Assembly (NCBI RefSeq): GCF_008801915.1
Contig: NZ_VZOV01000008.1
Coordinates: 124,001 to 188,000 of the forward strand
Source: Cupriavidus gilardii
GTDB lineage: Bacteria; Pseudomonadota; Gammaproteobacteria; Burkholderiales; Burkholderiaceae
Direction: 5' to 3'
DNA: 64,000 bases
Program-made: the position numbers and the translations under genes
Notes under the pieces: model-generated
Told to the model about the DNA's origin: nothing
The model's database searches: none
What the model saw: the letters and a program-made list of their open reading frames with translations, nothing else
Part shown: positions 1 to 9,442 of the stretch, one piece after another
How the letters are laid out: every line of letters starts with the position of its first letter
Position numbering within the stretch: position 1 is the first letter of the stretch

Positions 1-471
1 CGCAATCATCTTCTTGCCGCCGCCGCTGTAGCCGGTCAGCGAGAACGCGGTGACCGGGTAGTCGGGCTGCATCACGCCGGCATCGACCAGCGGACGCACG
101 GCCAGCACGAAGGCGCTGGCGTGGCAGCCCGGCACGGCGATGCGCTTGCTGGCGCGGATCTTCTCGCGCTGGCCGCGCACCAGTTCGGGCAGGCCGTAGG
201 CCCAGTTGTCGGCGGTGCGGAACGCCGTGCTGGCGTCGATCACGCAGGTGTCCGGATTGGTCACCAGCGATACCGCCTCGCGCGAGGCCACGTCCGGCAG
301 GCACAGGAAGGCCACGTCGGCGGCGTTCAGGAAGCGTGCTCGCTCGGCCGGATCCTTGCGCTTGTCTTCCGCGATGCGCAGCAGTTCGACATCGGAACGG
401 CCGGACAGATAATCGAGCAGCCGAAGGCCGGTGGTGCCTTCCTGGCCGTCGACGAACACTTTGAATGCCAT
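1..471 (-). CDS. argC: N-acetyl-gamma-glutamyl-phosphate reductase, short type 2 form (3' part outside window)
   Basis: ArgC reduces N-acetylglutamyl phosphate to the semialdehyde, the third step of arginine synthesis, in the cytosol. The first 157 codons are present and run off the left edge. The protein starts [15 protein letters not shown], a Rossmann nucleotide-binding opening, and carries the catalytic cysteine in VPGCHAS (Cys116), followed by the LTGYSGGGK segment. The early Cys and the compact N-terminus fit the shorter ArgC type of about 310 residues seen in many proteobacteria, rather than the longer type of about 345. The start is the first ATG in frame; a run of about 95 bases without a gene separates it from the xth stop. 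Confidence 0.93.
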   Translation of the reverse strand, partial: MAFKVFVDGQEGTTGLRLLDYLSGRSDVELLRIAEDKRKDPAERARFLNAADVAFLCLPDVASREAVSLVTNPDTCVIDASTAFRTADNWAYGLPELVRGQREKIRASKRIAVPGCHASAFVLAVRPLVDAGVMQPDYPVTAFSLTGYSGGGKKMIA

Positions 472-566
472 GGTGGACTCGCTTGGGTATTACGGGTGAG
501 GGTGCATTGTAGCGAGGATGCCCGGCCATCGCAGCGGCAATCCGCCCCGGCGGCCGGGCGGCCCCG

Positions 567-1343
567 TCACAGCGGGAAGTCGTAGTCGATCGACAGCGGT
601 GCGTGGTCGCTGAACTTCTCGTCCTTGTAGATCGAGCAGGCCTTCGCGGTATCGGCGATCTTCGGCGTTGCCAGGTGGTAGTCGATGCGCCAGCCGACGT
701 TCTTCGCGTAGGCCTGGCCGCGGTTGCTCCACCACGTATATTGCTCGGGCCGCGGGTCCAGCTTGCGGAACACGTCGACATAGCCGTGCACGTCGAACAG
801 CTCGCCGATCCAGGCGCGCTCCTCGGGCAGGAAGCCGGAGTTCTTCAGATTGCCCTTCCAGTTCTTGATGTCGATTTCCTTGTGCGCGATGTTGACGTCG
901 CCGCACAGCACGATCTCGCGCCCGCTGGCCTTGAGCTGCAGCAGATGGGGCAGGAAGGCCTCCATGAAGCGGTACTTGGCCAACTGCCGTTCTTCGGAGC
1001 TCGAGCCGGACGGCACGTAGACCGAGATCACCGCCAGATGCGGATACTGCACTTCAACGTAGCGCCCCTCGCTGTCGAACTCCGCATTGCCGAAGCCGGT
1101 GATCACGCGCTCGGGCTTGTGGCGGGTGTACAGGCCGACGCCGCTGTAGCCCTTCTTCTCGGCGTAGTGGAAGTAGCCGTGATAGCCGTGCGGCGCCAGG
1201 AAGGCCTCGGTCATGTCGGCGGCCTGCGCCTTGAGCTCCTGCACGCAGACCATGTCGGCGTCCTGCTTGCCCATCCAGTCGAAGAAGCCTTTCTTGGCCG
1301 CGGAGCGGATGCCGTTGAGGTTGGCACTGATAATCCGTAACAT
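567..1343 (-). CDS. xth: exodeoxyribonuclease III (ExoA/Xth family AP endonuclease)
   Basis: The product is a 258-residue endonuclease/exonuclease/phosphatase-fold enzyme of base excision repair that cuts 5' to abasic sites and trims 3' blocked ends. It begins [15 protein letters not shown], the family signature, with the metal-binding Glu in VCVQELKAQ, the Asp/Asn pair in [13 protein letters not shown], and the terminal catalytic SDHAPL. An upstream in-frame extension of 62 codons would overlap the divergent pyrE start and is not part of the family, so the ATG at 1343 is chosen. Only 28 bases separate this start codon from that of pyrE, so each promoter must lie in or next to the other gene's 5' end. 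Confidence 0.93.
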   Translation of the reverse strand: MLRIISANLNGIRSAAKKGFFDWMGKQDADMVCVQELKAQAADMTEAFLAPHGYHGYFHYAEKKGYSGVGLYTRHKPERVITGFGNAEFDSEGRYVEVQYPHLAVISVYVPSGSSSEERQLAKYRFMEAFLPHLLQLKASGREIVLCGDVNIAHKEIDIKNWKGNLKNSGFLPEERAWIGELFDVHGYVDVFRKLDPRPEQYTWWSNRGQAYAKNVGWRIDYHLATPKIADTAKACSIYKDEKFSDHAPLSIDYDFPL

Positions 1344-1371
1344 CTCGGGAAATTTTTGGAAGAGAGAAAAG

Positions 1372-2055
1372 ATGACGCAGCAAACCACGCCGGCGGCGGA
1401 CGACCTCAGCCAGACCTTCATCCGCTTCGCGCTGGACGCGGGCGTGCTGTCCTTCGGCGAGTTCGTCACCAAGGCGGGACGCAAATCGCCGTATTTCTTC
1501 AACGCGGGGCTGTTCAACCAGGGCGCCACGCTGGGCCAGGTGGCGCAATTCTATGCGAAAACCCTGCTGGCCTCGGGTGTCGCATTCGACATGCTGTTCG
1601 GTCCGGCCTACAAGGGCATCACGCTGGCATCGGCCACCGCGGTGGCGCTGGCCGGCATGGGGCGCAACGTCGGCTTCGCCTATAACCGCAAGGAAGCCAA
1701 GGACCACGGCGAAGGCGGCACGCTGGTCGGCGCCAGGCTGCAGGGCAAGGTGGTGATCGTCGACGACGTGATTTCTGCCGGCACCTCGGTGCGCGAATCG
1801 GTGCAGATGATCCGTGCCGCCGGCGCCGAGCCCGCCGCGGTGCTGATCGCGCTGGACCGGATGGAAAAAAGCGGCACCGCCGAGCAGATCGGCGCGCATT
1901 CCGCAGTGCAGGACGTGCAGCGCGAATTCGGCGTGCCGGTGATCGCGATCGCCTCGCTGGCCGATCTGCTGTCCTACCTGGACGCCGCGCAGGACCCCGC
2001 GCTGACTGCGTCGCGCGCTGCGGTGGCCGCCTACCGCCAGCGCTACGGCGTCTGA
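1372..2055 (+). CDS. pyrE: orotate phosphoribosyltransferase
   Basis: PyrE joins orotate to PRPP to give orotidine monophosphate in pyrimidine synthesis. The 227-residue protein has the type I phosphoribosyltransferase PRPP loop [13 protein letters not shown] near residues 127-139 and the N-terminal [15 protein letters not shown] segment that binds orotate. Length is normal for proteobacterial PyrE. The ATG at 1372 follows a purine-rich GGAAGAGAG; upstream in-frame codons run back through the xth gene and are ignored. The stop codon abuts the convergent PPK2 stop with no gap (TGATCA), so the two transcripts must read into each other. Confidence 0.95.
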   Translation: MTQQTTPAADDLSQTFIRFALDAGVLSFGEFVTKAGRKSPYFFNAGLFNQGATLGQVAQFYAKTLLASGVAFDMLFGPAYKGITLASATAVALAGMGRNVGFAYNRKEAKDHGEGGTLVGARLQGKVVIVDDVISAGTSVRESVQMIRAAGAEPAAVLIALDRMEKSGTAEQIGAHSAVQDVQREFGVPVIAIASLADLLSYLDAAQDPALTASRAAVAAYRQRYGV

Positions 2056-2874
2056 TCAGTCGACCTTCAGCTGGTCCAGCCCCGGCGCGGACGGCGGATA
2101 GGCCGGCTTGAGCCGCGCGAAGGTGTCGCGCAGGATTTCCGCGATCATCAGATTGCGGTGCGTCTTCGAGTCGGCGGGAATCACATGCCAGGGCGCGTCC
2201 GGCGTCGCCGTCGCGGCGATCGCGTCCTGGTAGGCGTCCATATAGGCGTCCCAGTGCCGGCGTTCGGCCAGGTCGTTGGGGTCGAATTTCCAGTGCTTGT
2301 GCGGATCGGCGAGCCGCGCTTCCAGGCGTGCCTTCTGCTCGTCCTTCGAAATATGCAGAAAGCACTTGACCAGCGTGGTGCCGGTCTCGGCCAGCAGGCT
2401 CTCGAAGTGGCGGATCTGCCGATAGCGGCGCTCGCACTCGGCCGCGTCGATCCAGCCGTGCACGCGCGTGATCAGCACATCCTCGTAGTGGCTGCGGTTG
2501 AATACCACGATCTCGCCGGCGCGCGGCACCTGGGCATGGACACGCCACAGGTAGTCGCGCGCCTTCTCCTCCGAGGTCGGCGCCTTGAAGCCGACCACGC
2601 GCACGCCGAGCGGATCGAAGCTGCGGAACACGCCGCGCACGGTGCCGTCCTTGCCGCTGGTGTCCATCCCCTGCAGGATCACCAGCAGCTTGCGTGACTG
2701 CTCGGCGTAGAAGATGTCCTGCTGCTCGTCCAGATGCGTCGACAGCTCGGTCAGGCGCGCCCGGTCGCTGGTCTTGTCGCCGCTGGAAACGGGCTTGGCG
2801 CCCGCGTCGAAGCGGTCCAGGCGAAAGCCCTTGCCATTGGCGATGCGGTAGGGGTCGAGCGGGGTGTCTGGCAT
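2056..2874 (-). CDS. ppk2: polyphosphate kinase 2 family protein (PPK2)
   Basis: PPK2 enzymes transfer phosphate between polyphosphate and nucleotides. This 272-residue protein has one P-loop kinase domain: Walker A LQGMDTSGKDG (about residues 68-77), the following FRSFDPLGVRV, and the conserved lid-region NRSHYEDVLITRVHGWI (126-143). The single domain of under 300 residues and these motifs are those of one-domain PPK2s, which include AMP- or NDP-phosphorylating classes; the class cannot be settled by eye. The ATG sits near GGAGACGCGCC. No operon partner is evident: pyrE converges on its stop and dapF lies 84 bases upstream on the same strand. Confidence 0.9.
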   Translation of the reverse strand: MPDTPLDPYRIANGKGFRLDRFDAGAKPVSSGDKTSDRARLTELSTHLDEQQDIFYAEQSRKLLVILQGMDTSGKDGTVRGVFRSFDPLGVRVVGFKAPTSEEKARDYLWRVHAQVPRAGEIVVFNRSHYEDVLITRVHGWIDAAECERRYRQIRHFESLLAETGTTLVKCFLHISKDEQKARLEARLADPHKHWKFDPNDLAERRHWDAYMDAYQDAIAATATPDAPWHVIPADSKTHRNLMIAEILRDTFARLKPAYPPSAPGLDQLKVD

Positions 2875-2958
2875 GGCGCGTCTCCGCGTGGGCGCCGGGC
2901 TTCCGGCAGGGTCGCTGGGGCGGGGCGCCGCTGGGGCATGCCCCGCAAGGTCGCTGAA

Positions 2959-3831
2959 TCAGCCGCGCGGCTGCAGCGCGTCCAGATCGATCGAACCTTC
3001 GAACACCGTGGTGGCCGGGCCCGTCATCCGCACCGGCGTGCCGTCGCCATCCCAGGCGATGGTCAGGTCGCCGCCGTGCGTATGCACCCTGACCGGCGAG
3101 TCGAGCAGGCCGCGCCGGATGCCGGCGACCACCGCCGCGCAGGCGCCGGTGCCGCAGGCCAGCGTCTCGCCGGAGCCGCGCTCGAACACGCGCAGCCGGA
3201 TCGTATTGCGGTCGACCACCTGCATGAAGCCGGCATTGACGCGCTTCGGGAAGGCCGCATGGTGCTCGATCACCGGGCCGTCCTCGCGTACCGGGAAGCG
3301 CTCGGTGTCCTCCACCACCTGCACCGCGTGGGGGTTGCCCATCGACACCGCGGAAATCCACACGGTGCGGCCATTGGTCTCGATGCCGTACAGCGTGTCG
3401 TCGCCCTCGATGCGGGTCGGCAGGCCGTCCGGCAGGAACGGGATGCGCGCCGGCTCGAACTCGGGCGCGCCCATGTCGACCGTGACCTGGCCGTCGTCGT
3501 TCAGCGTCAGCGTGATGACGCCGTTCATCACCTCGACCCGTACCGAGCGCTTGTCGGTCAGGCCGTGGTCGGTGACGAAACGAACGAAGCAGCGCGCGCC
3601 ATTGCCGCAGTGCTCCACCTCGCCGCCGTCGGCATTGAAGATCCGGTAGCGGAAGTCGACGTCGGGCCGGGTCGGCTTCTCGACGATCAGGATCTGGTCC
3701 GCACCGACGCCGAAATGGCGGCTGGCGAGCGCGCGCCACTGCTCGGTGCTCAGGTTCAGGGTCTGGTGGATGCCGTCCAGCACGACGAAGTCGTTGCCGG
3801 CGCCGTGCATCTTGGTGAACTGGATCTTCAT
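2959..3831 (-). CDS. dapF: diaminopimelate epimerase
   Basis: DapF interconverts LL- and meso-diaminopimelate for lysine and peptidoglycan synthesis. The 290-residue protein opens [17 protein letters not shown], the family signature, and has both catalytic cysteines: Cys75 in [12 protein letters not shown] and the second near residue 222 in [10 protein letters not shown]. It has the duplicated epimerase fold and a normal length. It lies 109 bases downstream of the three lipid A acyltransferase genes on the same strand, an order common in Burkholderiales, so it is probably the distal gene of that cell-envelope transcript. Confidence 0.96.
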   Translation of the reverse strand: MKIQFTKMHGAGNDFVVLDGIHQTLNLSTEQWRALASRHFGVGADQILIVEKPTRPDVDFRYRIFNADGGEVEHCGNGARCFVRFVTDHGLTDKRSVRVEVMNGVITLTLNDDGQVTVDMGAPEFEPARIPFLPDGLPTRIEGDDTLYGIETNGRTVWISAVSMGNPHAVQVVEDTERFPVREDGPVIEHHAAFPKRVNAGFMQVVDRNTIRLRVFERGSGETLACGTGACAAVVAGIRRGLLDSPVRVHTHGGDLTIAWDGDGTPVRMTGPATTVFEGSIDLDALQPRG

Positions 3832-3940
3832 GGCGCGGATCGGGAAAGGCCGGGACCGGGGCGGGCCGGAAACCGGGGGCGGCCGCGGACGGCCGGTGTC
3901 AGTGTTCTGGGTTTGCGGCCGCCGATATGTCGGCCGAACG

Positions 3941-4834
3941 TCAATATATCTCGGGTTCGCCGGGCGGGCGATGCTTGAAGCGTTTGTGCACCCAGTAGTA
4001 CTCGGCGATGCGCGGGCGGATGCAGTCCTCGAAGAAGGCGTTCATGCGGCGCGTGTCCTCGGTGACGTTCTCGCCCGGATAGTTGTCCCAGGCTGGCAGG
4101 ATCCGCAGCACATAGCCGCGATAGTCGGGCAGCTGCTCCGTATAGATCGGCACGACCTTGGCGCCGGTCAGCCGCGCCAGCCGCGATACCGAGGTCAGCG
4201 TCAGCGCCTGGGCGCCGAAGAAGGGCACGAACTCGGAGTCGCGCTCGCCGAAATCCATGTCGGAGATCAGCTGCAGCGCCTCGCCCTTCTTCAGGCAGCG
4301 GATGATGTCCCGCACGCTGTCGTTGCGCGCGATCATGTGCGCGCCGAAGCGGCCGCGCGCCTGCTTCAGGAAACCGTCGAACAGCGCGTTCTTCTGCTTG
4401 GTGTACAGCGACGCGCCGGAGCGGCCCACGTGGTCGCGCAGGTAGATCGTCAGCCGGATCGCGCCGGCCTCGACGCCGGACAGGTGCAGCGTGACCAGGA
4501 TGTGCGGCTGGCCATCGAGCGCGACCAGGTTGGCCTGGTCGTCGATCTGCACCCAGCGGCGCATCTGCGCCTCGCTGCCGGTCCAGAAGATGCCGCGCTC
4601 GGCGAAGCTGCGGAACACCGAGCGGAACGACTGGCGCGACAGCTCGGCGATCTCGGCGTCGGGCTTGTCGGGAAAGGCCAGCCGCAGATTGGCGCGGACC
4701 ACCTCGCGGCGGCCGCTCGGAAACAGATACAGCAGGCTGCCCAGCCCCTCGCCGAAGCGGGCGACCAGGGGGTAGGGCAGCTTGCCGAGCACGGTCAGCA
4801 GACCGATGCCCAGCCAGGTGAAAAGACGGCTCAT
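3941..4834 (-). CDS. LpxL/HtrB-type lipid A late acyltransferase (third of three)
   Basis: This is an inner-membrane lysophospholipid acyltransferase-fold enzyme that would add a secondary acyl chain to Kdo2-lipid IVA from acyl-ACP. It has 297 residues, a hydrophobic N-terminal helix ([24 protein letters not shown]) and the catalytic HX4E motif as HLSGVE (His117/Glu122). Later, PFFGAQALT and the C-terminal [16 protein letters not shown] are typical of LpxL/LpxM. It is clearly more divergent than the two paralogues upstream. The ATG overlaps the stop of the preceding gene as ATGA, indicating translational coupling. The acyl chain and position it modifies cannot be read from sequence. Confidence 0.9.
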   Translation of the reverse strand: MSRLFTWLGIGLLTVLGKLPYPLVARFGEGLGSLLYLFPSGRREVVRANLRLAFPDKPDAEIAELSRQSFRSVFRSFAERGIFWTGSEAQMRRWVQIDDQANLVALDGQPHILVTLHLSGVEAGAIRLTIYLRDHVGRSGASLYTKQKNALFDGFLKQARGRFGAHMIARNDSVRDIIRCLKKGEALQLISDMDFGERDSEFVPFFGAQALTLTSVSRLARLTGAKVVPIYTEQLPDYRGYVLRILPAWDNYPGENVTEDTRRMNAFFEDCIRPRIAEYYWVHKRFKHRPPGEPEIY

Positions 4835-5790
4835 GGATGCGAAGTGGACGAAGTCGATTCCGTGGCGCCCGCGTCGGCGGCGGCCGGGGACGATGCCGGC
4901 GGCGTGGCGGGCGGTGTCGGCGACGAAGCGGCCTCGGCGGGCCACGCGGGCGGCAGTTCGGCGCCGGCCGGGTGCTTGTAGCGGTTGTAGCCCCACAGGT
5001 ACTGGGTCGGCGCCAGCCGTACCAGCTCCTCGACCACGCCGTTGATCACGGTGGCCGCGGCGGCCGGATCTTCCGGCAGCGGTTCCTCAATCACACGCAC
5101 AAAGGCGCGATAGCCACTGCCGCGCGGCAGCCGTATTGAAGCGACGATCGCCAGCGGCGCGCCGCTCCATTGCTGCAGCCGCTGCACCAGCGTCATCGTG
5201 TAGGCCGGCCGGCCGAAAAACGGCGCCCACGTGCCCTCGCCGCCGATCGGCACCTGGTCGGGCAGGATGCCGATGGCTTCCTTGCGCTTGAGCGCCTTGA
5301 CCAGCATCCGCACACCGCGCGGATTGGCCGGCGCGCTGGTCATGTTCGGGCGGTTGCGCATGCGTTCGACCCAGTCGCGCAGCCAGGGCTGGTGCGGCGG
5401 CTTGAACAGCACCGTGACAGGCCGGCGCATCGCGTACGACTGCGGCAGCACCTCGAAGCAGCCCAGGTGCGGCGTCAGCACGATCAGGCCGCGCCCCTGG
5501 TCCTGCAGCCGGTCCAGCGTCGGCCAGACCACCTCGTTGAAGTCGACCAGCCTTGCCTTGATGGTGTGCCGGGTCCAGAAATACGGCATTTCCAGGATCA
5601 TGCGCCCCATCGAGCGGGCCGCCTCGTTCACCATCTCGTCGGTGGCGTCGGGAAACGCGTGGCGGAAGTTCTCGGTCAGGCGCGTCCCGTAGCGGCCGGG
5701 CATCTTGGCGGCCAGCAGGCCCAGCGCGCCGCCGATGGCCTGCAGCCAGGCCAGCGGCAGGCGGGAAATCAGCCAGAACAGGTAAGTCAT
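4831..5790 (-). CDS. LpxL/HtrB-type lipid A acyltransferase (second of three, tandem duplicate)
   Basis: This 319-residue acyltransferase has an N-terminal membrane helix (MTYLFWLISRLPLAWLQAIG) and the HX4E catalytic motif HLGCFE at His108/Glu113. It aligns without gaps for over 270 residues to the gene immediately upstream (same HX4E positions, same LPLAWLQAIGG, PHQPWLRDW and TQYLWGYNRYKHPAGAELPP), so the pair arose by tandem duplication. Unlike its twin it carries an extra tail of about 35 residues rich in Pro, Ala and Ser (from AWPAEAASS to STSSTSHP) that overlaps the next gene by four bases. Nine bases separate it from the upstream copy, so the three genes form one operon. Confidence 0.9.
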   Translation of the reverse strand: MTYLFWLISRLPLAWLQAIGGALGLLAAKMPGRYGTRLTENFRHAFPDATDEMVNEAARSMGRMILEMPYFWTRHTIKARLVDFNEVVWPTLDRLQDQGRGLIVLTPHLGCFEVLPQSYAMRRPVTVLFKPPHQPWLRDWVERMRNRPNMTSAPANPRGVRMLVKALKRKEAIGILPDQVPIGGEGTWAPFFGRPAYTMTLVQRLQQWSGAPLAIVASIRLPRGSGYRAFVRVIEEPLPEDPAAAATVINGVVEELVRLAPTQYLWGYNRYKHPAGAELPPAWPAEAASSPTPPATPPASSPAAADAGATESTSSTSHP

Positions 5791-5799
5791 GGGATTCTG

Positions 5800-6654
5800 T
5801 CACGCGGCTTGGGGCGGGAGCTCCGCACCTGCCGGGTGCTTGTAACGGTTGTAGCCCCACAGGTATTGGGTCGGCGCTTCGGCGACCAGCGATTCGACCG
5901 TGTGGTTGAGCACGGTCGCCGCCTCGACGGGGTCGTCCGGCAGCCGGTCTTCCAGTACGCGCATATGGGCGATATAGGTGGCCCCTTGCGCGGTGCGCTC
6001 GGCGAAGACCATCGCGATCGGCGCGCCCGTCAGTTGCTGCAGGCGCTGCACCAGCGTCATCGTGTACGCCGGCTTGCCGAAGAACGGCGCCCATACCCCT
6101 TCGCCGCCCTTGGGCACCTGGTCGGGCAGGATGCCGATCGACTCGCCGCGCTTGAGCGCCTTGACGAGCGTGCGCACGCCGCGCGGCGTGGCCGCCGCCA
6201 TCACCAGATTCGGGCGGGTGCGCATGCGCTCGATCCAGTCGCGCAGCCATGGCTGGTGCGGCGGCTTGTACAGCGCGGTCACCTTGTGGCGCAGCGCGTA
6301 CGCCTGCGGCAGCACCTCGAAGCAACCCAGATGGGGGACCAGCATGATCAGCCCGTTGCCCTTGCCCAACAGTCGGTCCAGTTCGGGCCAGGTGTGCTCC
6401 GAGAACCCGGCCAGCCGCGCCTTCAGCGTCTTGCGGCTCCAGAAATACGGCATCTCCATCACCATCCGGCCGGTGGAGCGGGCCGCCTCGGCCAGCATCG
6501 CATCGGTGGCGTCCGGATAGGCCTGGCGGAAATTCTCGGTCAGCCGCCTGCCATAGCGGCCCGGCAGGCGCGCCGCCAGCAGGCCGAGCACGCCGCCAAT
6601 GGCTTGCAGCCATGCCAGCGGCAAGCGGGCAATCAGCCAGAACAGGAAGGTCAT
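5800..6654 (-). CDS. LpxL/HtrB-type lipid A acyltransferase (first of three, tandem duplicate)
   Basis: This is the first gene of the three-acyltransferase run: 284 residues, starting MTFLFWLIARLPLAWLQAIGG, a membrane-entering helix, with HLGCFE (His108/Glu113) as the HX4E motif, then KPPHQPWLRDWIERMR and the C-terminal TQYLWGYNRYKHPAGAELPP. An in-frame ATG 42 bases further upstream exists, but the family N-terminus and homology to the downstream twin start at 6654. It is divergent from metK. Its 5' leader contains an 18-base perfect GC palindrome (6671-6688) that could fold just upstream of the ribosome-binding region. Confidence 0.9.
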   Translation of the reverse strand: MTFLFWLIARLPLAWLQAIGGVLGLLAARLPGRYGRRLTENFRQAYPDATDAMLAEAARSTGRMVMEMPYFWSRKTLKARLAGFSEHTWPELDRLLGKGNGLIMLVPHLGCFEVLPQAYALRHKVTALYKPPHQPWLRDWIERMRTRPNLVMAAATPRGVRTLVKALKRGESIGILPDQVPKGGEGVWAPFFGKPAYTMTLVQRLQQLTGAPIAMVFAERTAQGATYIAHMRVLEDRLPDDPVEAATVLNHTVESLVAEAPTQYLWGYNRYKHPAGAELPPQAA

Positions 6655-6670
6655 GGAGTCCCAACAAGGG

Positions 6671-6688
6671 GCCGGCCCCGGGGCCGGC
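6671..6688. repeat. 18-bp perfect GC palindrome in the acyltransferase leader
   Basis: The bases from GCCGGCCCC to GGGGCCGGC are fully self-complementary. The palindrome lies 17 bases upstream of the first lipid A acyltransferase start on the minus strand and has no T-run. It could be a protein-binding site or a hairpin that affects translation of that gene; nothing else indicates which. Confidence 0.6.
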
Positions 6689-6800
6689 TGGTTCATTGTT
6701 GCGCGGTTATCGTTTCGCGGCCGCCGCCGATCGCTTCGGCGGGCGCCGATGGCCTCGGCACACCGTTGCGGCGGCGCGTGTGCCGCGCCGCGCAGGCGCG

Positions 6801-6806
6801 TATAAT
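6801..6806 (+). promoter_or_regulatory. metK promoter -10 element
   Basis: A perfect TATAAT lies eight bases before the first stem of the SAM-II-like leader, so transcription would begin at about 6813, right at the aptamer. No good -35 hexamer is visible 16-18 bases upstream (GC-rich sequence), which is why confidence is moderate. Confidence 0.6.
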
Positions 6807-6813
6807 ACCGCGC

Positions 6814-6884
6814 ATCGCCGAGTTAACTGACAACTTGCGGGGCGATACCGTCTCATCAGGACGTGCTGAAAATACCGCTAAAGC
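6814..6884 (+). ncRNA. SAM-II-like riboswitch in the metK leader
   Basis: The leader can fold as a SAM-II H-type pseudoknot. P1 is ATCGCC (6814-6819) with GGCGAT (6841-6846). The loop holds GAGTTAAC and ends in TTGCGG, and its GCGG (6837-6840) pairs with CCGC (6875-6878). The 3' side reads TGAAAATACCGCTAAAG, matching the SAM-II hallmark TGATAAA...GCTAAA. An extra segment with a GTC/GAC mini-stem lies between P1 and L3. SAM-II controls methionine and SAM genes, and here it precedes metK. It would repress metK when SAM is high. The assignment is by eye; covariance-model scoring was not possible. Confidence 0.7.
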
Positions 6885-6940
6885 GTCGCCGCCCGGACTG
6901 AAATGGTTGGCACGCAATAGCTAACCTGGAGAAAAAGTTC

Positions 6941-8104
<1,164 letters not shown>

Positions 8105-8144
8105 CACGGGCGGCAAGACGAGCGGCGATACGCTCGTTCGTTCG

Positions 8145-8170
8145 CCCCTCTCCCGCTCGCGGGAGAGGGG
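8145..8170. terminator. 10-bp perfect hairpin after metK (also a dispersed intergenic motif)
   Basis: CCCCTCTCCC and GGGAGAGGGG pair perfectly around a six-base loop, 40 bases after the metK stop. There is no T-run, so rho-independent termination is uncertain. Nearly the same hairpin (CCCTCTCCCGC / GCGGGAGAGGG) follows ahcY at 34052-34075, so it is a repeated extragenic element that may act as a transcript end or stabiliser. Confidence 0.6.
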
Positions 8171-8225
8171 CCGGGGGAGAGGGCAGCGACGGCGGGTGTC
8201 GACGCCGCCATCGCCGCCTTCTCTC

Positions 8226-8648
8226 TCACCCCACCTTCACTTCGATCCGCCGCGGCTGCGCTTCGGCCTGCTTCGGAATCCGCAGGTTCAGCACGCCGTC
8301 CTTGAGCACCGCCGAGATCGCGCTGCTGTCCAGCTCGCGGCTCAGCGTGAAGACGCGCTTGTAGCGCGCGATCTGCACCTCGGCATAGACCGGCTCCAGC
8401 CCCTCCGGCATCTCCTGGCGAATCTCGCCCTCGATGGTCAGGCTGTCGCGGTCGGCGCGCACCTGCAGCGTGTCGCGCGACACGCCCGGCAGGTCGGCCA
8501 GCAGCGTGATGCCGGTCGCATCCTCGGTCACGTCCACGCGCGGCAACAGCGTCGCGTTGGTGCCGGCATTGCCGTTGTTGCCGTTGGCGTTCCCGCTGAC
8601 GTTCACGTTCCGGTCCTGATCGGTCCGGGTAACGGCTTGGTCGTTCAT
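8226..8648 (-). CDS. Hsp20/alpha-crystallin family small heat shock protein (second of pair)
   Basis: This is a small holdase chaperone of 140 residues. The alpha-crystallin domain covers about residues 35-140, with LPGVSRDTLQVRADRDSLTIEGEI, the central A-x-x-x-n-G-v-L motif as AVLKDGVLNLRIPK, and a C-terminal RRIEVKV. The first 35 residues are a flexible N/G/T-rich arm (NVNVSGNANGNNGNAGTN). The ATG at 8648 has a strong AGGAGG six bases upstream; an in-frame ATG nine codons earlier lacks one. It lies 31 bases downstream of a second Hsp20 gene, so the two are probably co-transcribed and may form mixed oligomers, as with paired Hsp20s elsewhere. Confidence 0.92.
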   Translation of the reverse strand: MNDQAVTRTDQDRNVNVSGNANGNNGNAGTNATLLPRVDVTEDATGITLLADLPGVSRDTLQVRADRDSLTIEGEIRQEMPEGLEPVYAEVQIARYKRVFTLSRELDSSAISAVLKDGVLNLRIPKQAEAQPRRIEVKVG

Positions 8649-8679
8649 GTCGAACCTCCTGCTCGGAGCAATCATCGGG

Positions 8680-9219
8680 TCAGTTCACGGTGATCCGGCG
8701 CGGCTGCGCCGCTTCCTGGCGAGCGATCGAGATCCGCAGCAGTCCGTCGCGATAGGTCGCCTCGATCCTGGCGGTATCGACGTCCTCCGGCAGCGAAATC
8801 ACGCGCCGGAAGCTGCCGTCGAAGCGCTCGCGCACATAGACGTTGGTGTCGTCGCGCAGGCTCGACGCGCCCGGTGCCGAGTGGCCCTGCTGGCCGGCTT
8901 GCTGATTGGCCTGCGGGTCGGCCGACGGGTCGCTCTGCGCGGCTTCTTGCCCGGTGCGCTCGATCCGCGCGCCGCGCCGCCCGGCGATGGTCAGCAGGCC
9001 GCGGTCGACGCTGACGTCGAGCGTGGACGGATCGATACCCGGCGCGAACGCGTAGACCTCGACGCTGGACGGCGTCATGCCGATATTGACGGCCGGAAAG
9101 GCGCCGCGCGCCACTGCGCGGATGCTGCTCGGCGCCGAGAAGACCTGTTGCAGCTCGCGCTGCAGCCGGTCGAACTCGGCAAACAGGCTGCCCGGAGAAC
9201 TCAGCAACGATGCATACAT
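8680..9219 (-). CDS. Hsp20/alpha-crystallin family small heat shock protein (first of pair)
   Basis: This 179-residue small heat shock protein has an N-terminal segment MYASLLSSPGSLFAEFDRLQRELQQVF, which is typical of the HspA-type arm. The alpha-crystallin domain starts at FPAVNIGMTPSSVEVYAFAPGIDPSTLDVSV and ends with the L-rich RDGLLRISIARQEAAQPRRITVN. A hydrophilic Q/A/S-rich insertion (TGQEAAQSDPSADPQANQQAGQQGHS) splits the beta-sandwich between strands and makes it longer than usual. The start follows AAGGAGGG. It is the promoter-proximal gene of the pair; a possible sigma-32-type promoter lies about 95 bases upstream. Confidence 0.92.
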   Translation of the reverse strand: MYASLLSSPGSLFAEFDRLQRELQQVFSAPSSIRAVARGAFPAVNIGMTPSSVEVYAFAPGIDPSTLDVSVDRGLLTIAGRRGARIERTGQEAAQSDPSADPQANQQAGQQGHSAPGASSLRDDTNVYVRERFDGSFRRVISLPEDVDTARIEATYRDGLLRISIARQEAAQPRRITVN

Positions 9220-9313
9220 GGCATTCCCTCCTTGCTGCTGCTGGCTGTCATGCATTCGGACCGGCGCGGCCGGTCCCCCGCGTGCCGGACCTGGCCGGCG
9301 CGCTTCGACACGA

Positions 9314-9341
9314 ATGTAGTGTCGGACGCCGTCGCTTCAAG
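9314..9341 (-). promoter_or_regulatory. possible heat-shock (sigma-32) promoter for the Hsp20 pair
   Basis: Read on the minus strand, CTTGAAG (9335-9341) matches the sigma-32 -35 consensus CTTGAAA, and 13 bases later CACTACAT stands where CCCCATNT is expected. The -35 match is good and the -10 match poor. The position upstream of two heat-shock genes supports it. Confidence 0.4.
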
Positions 9342-9442
9342 AGTCGGAAACGTGGCGCGACGCCGGCGCGCGAAGCCTCTGATGGCGCGGCGGTAGAATC
9401 GCGCCATCAGGCGTGGCACACGCCAGCATGCCGAGGAATCCC

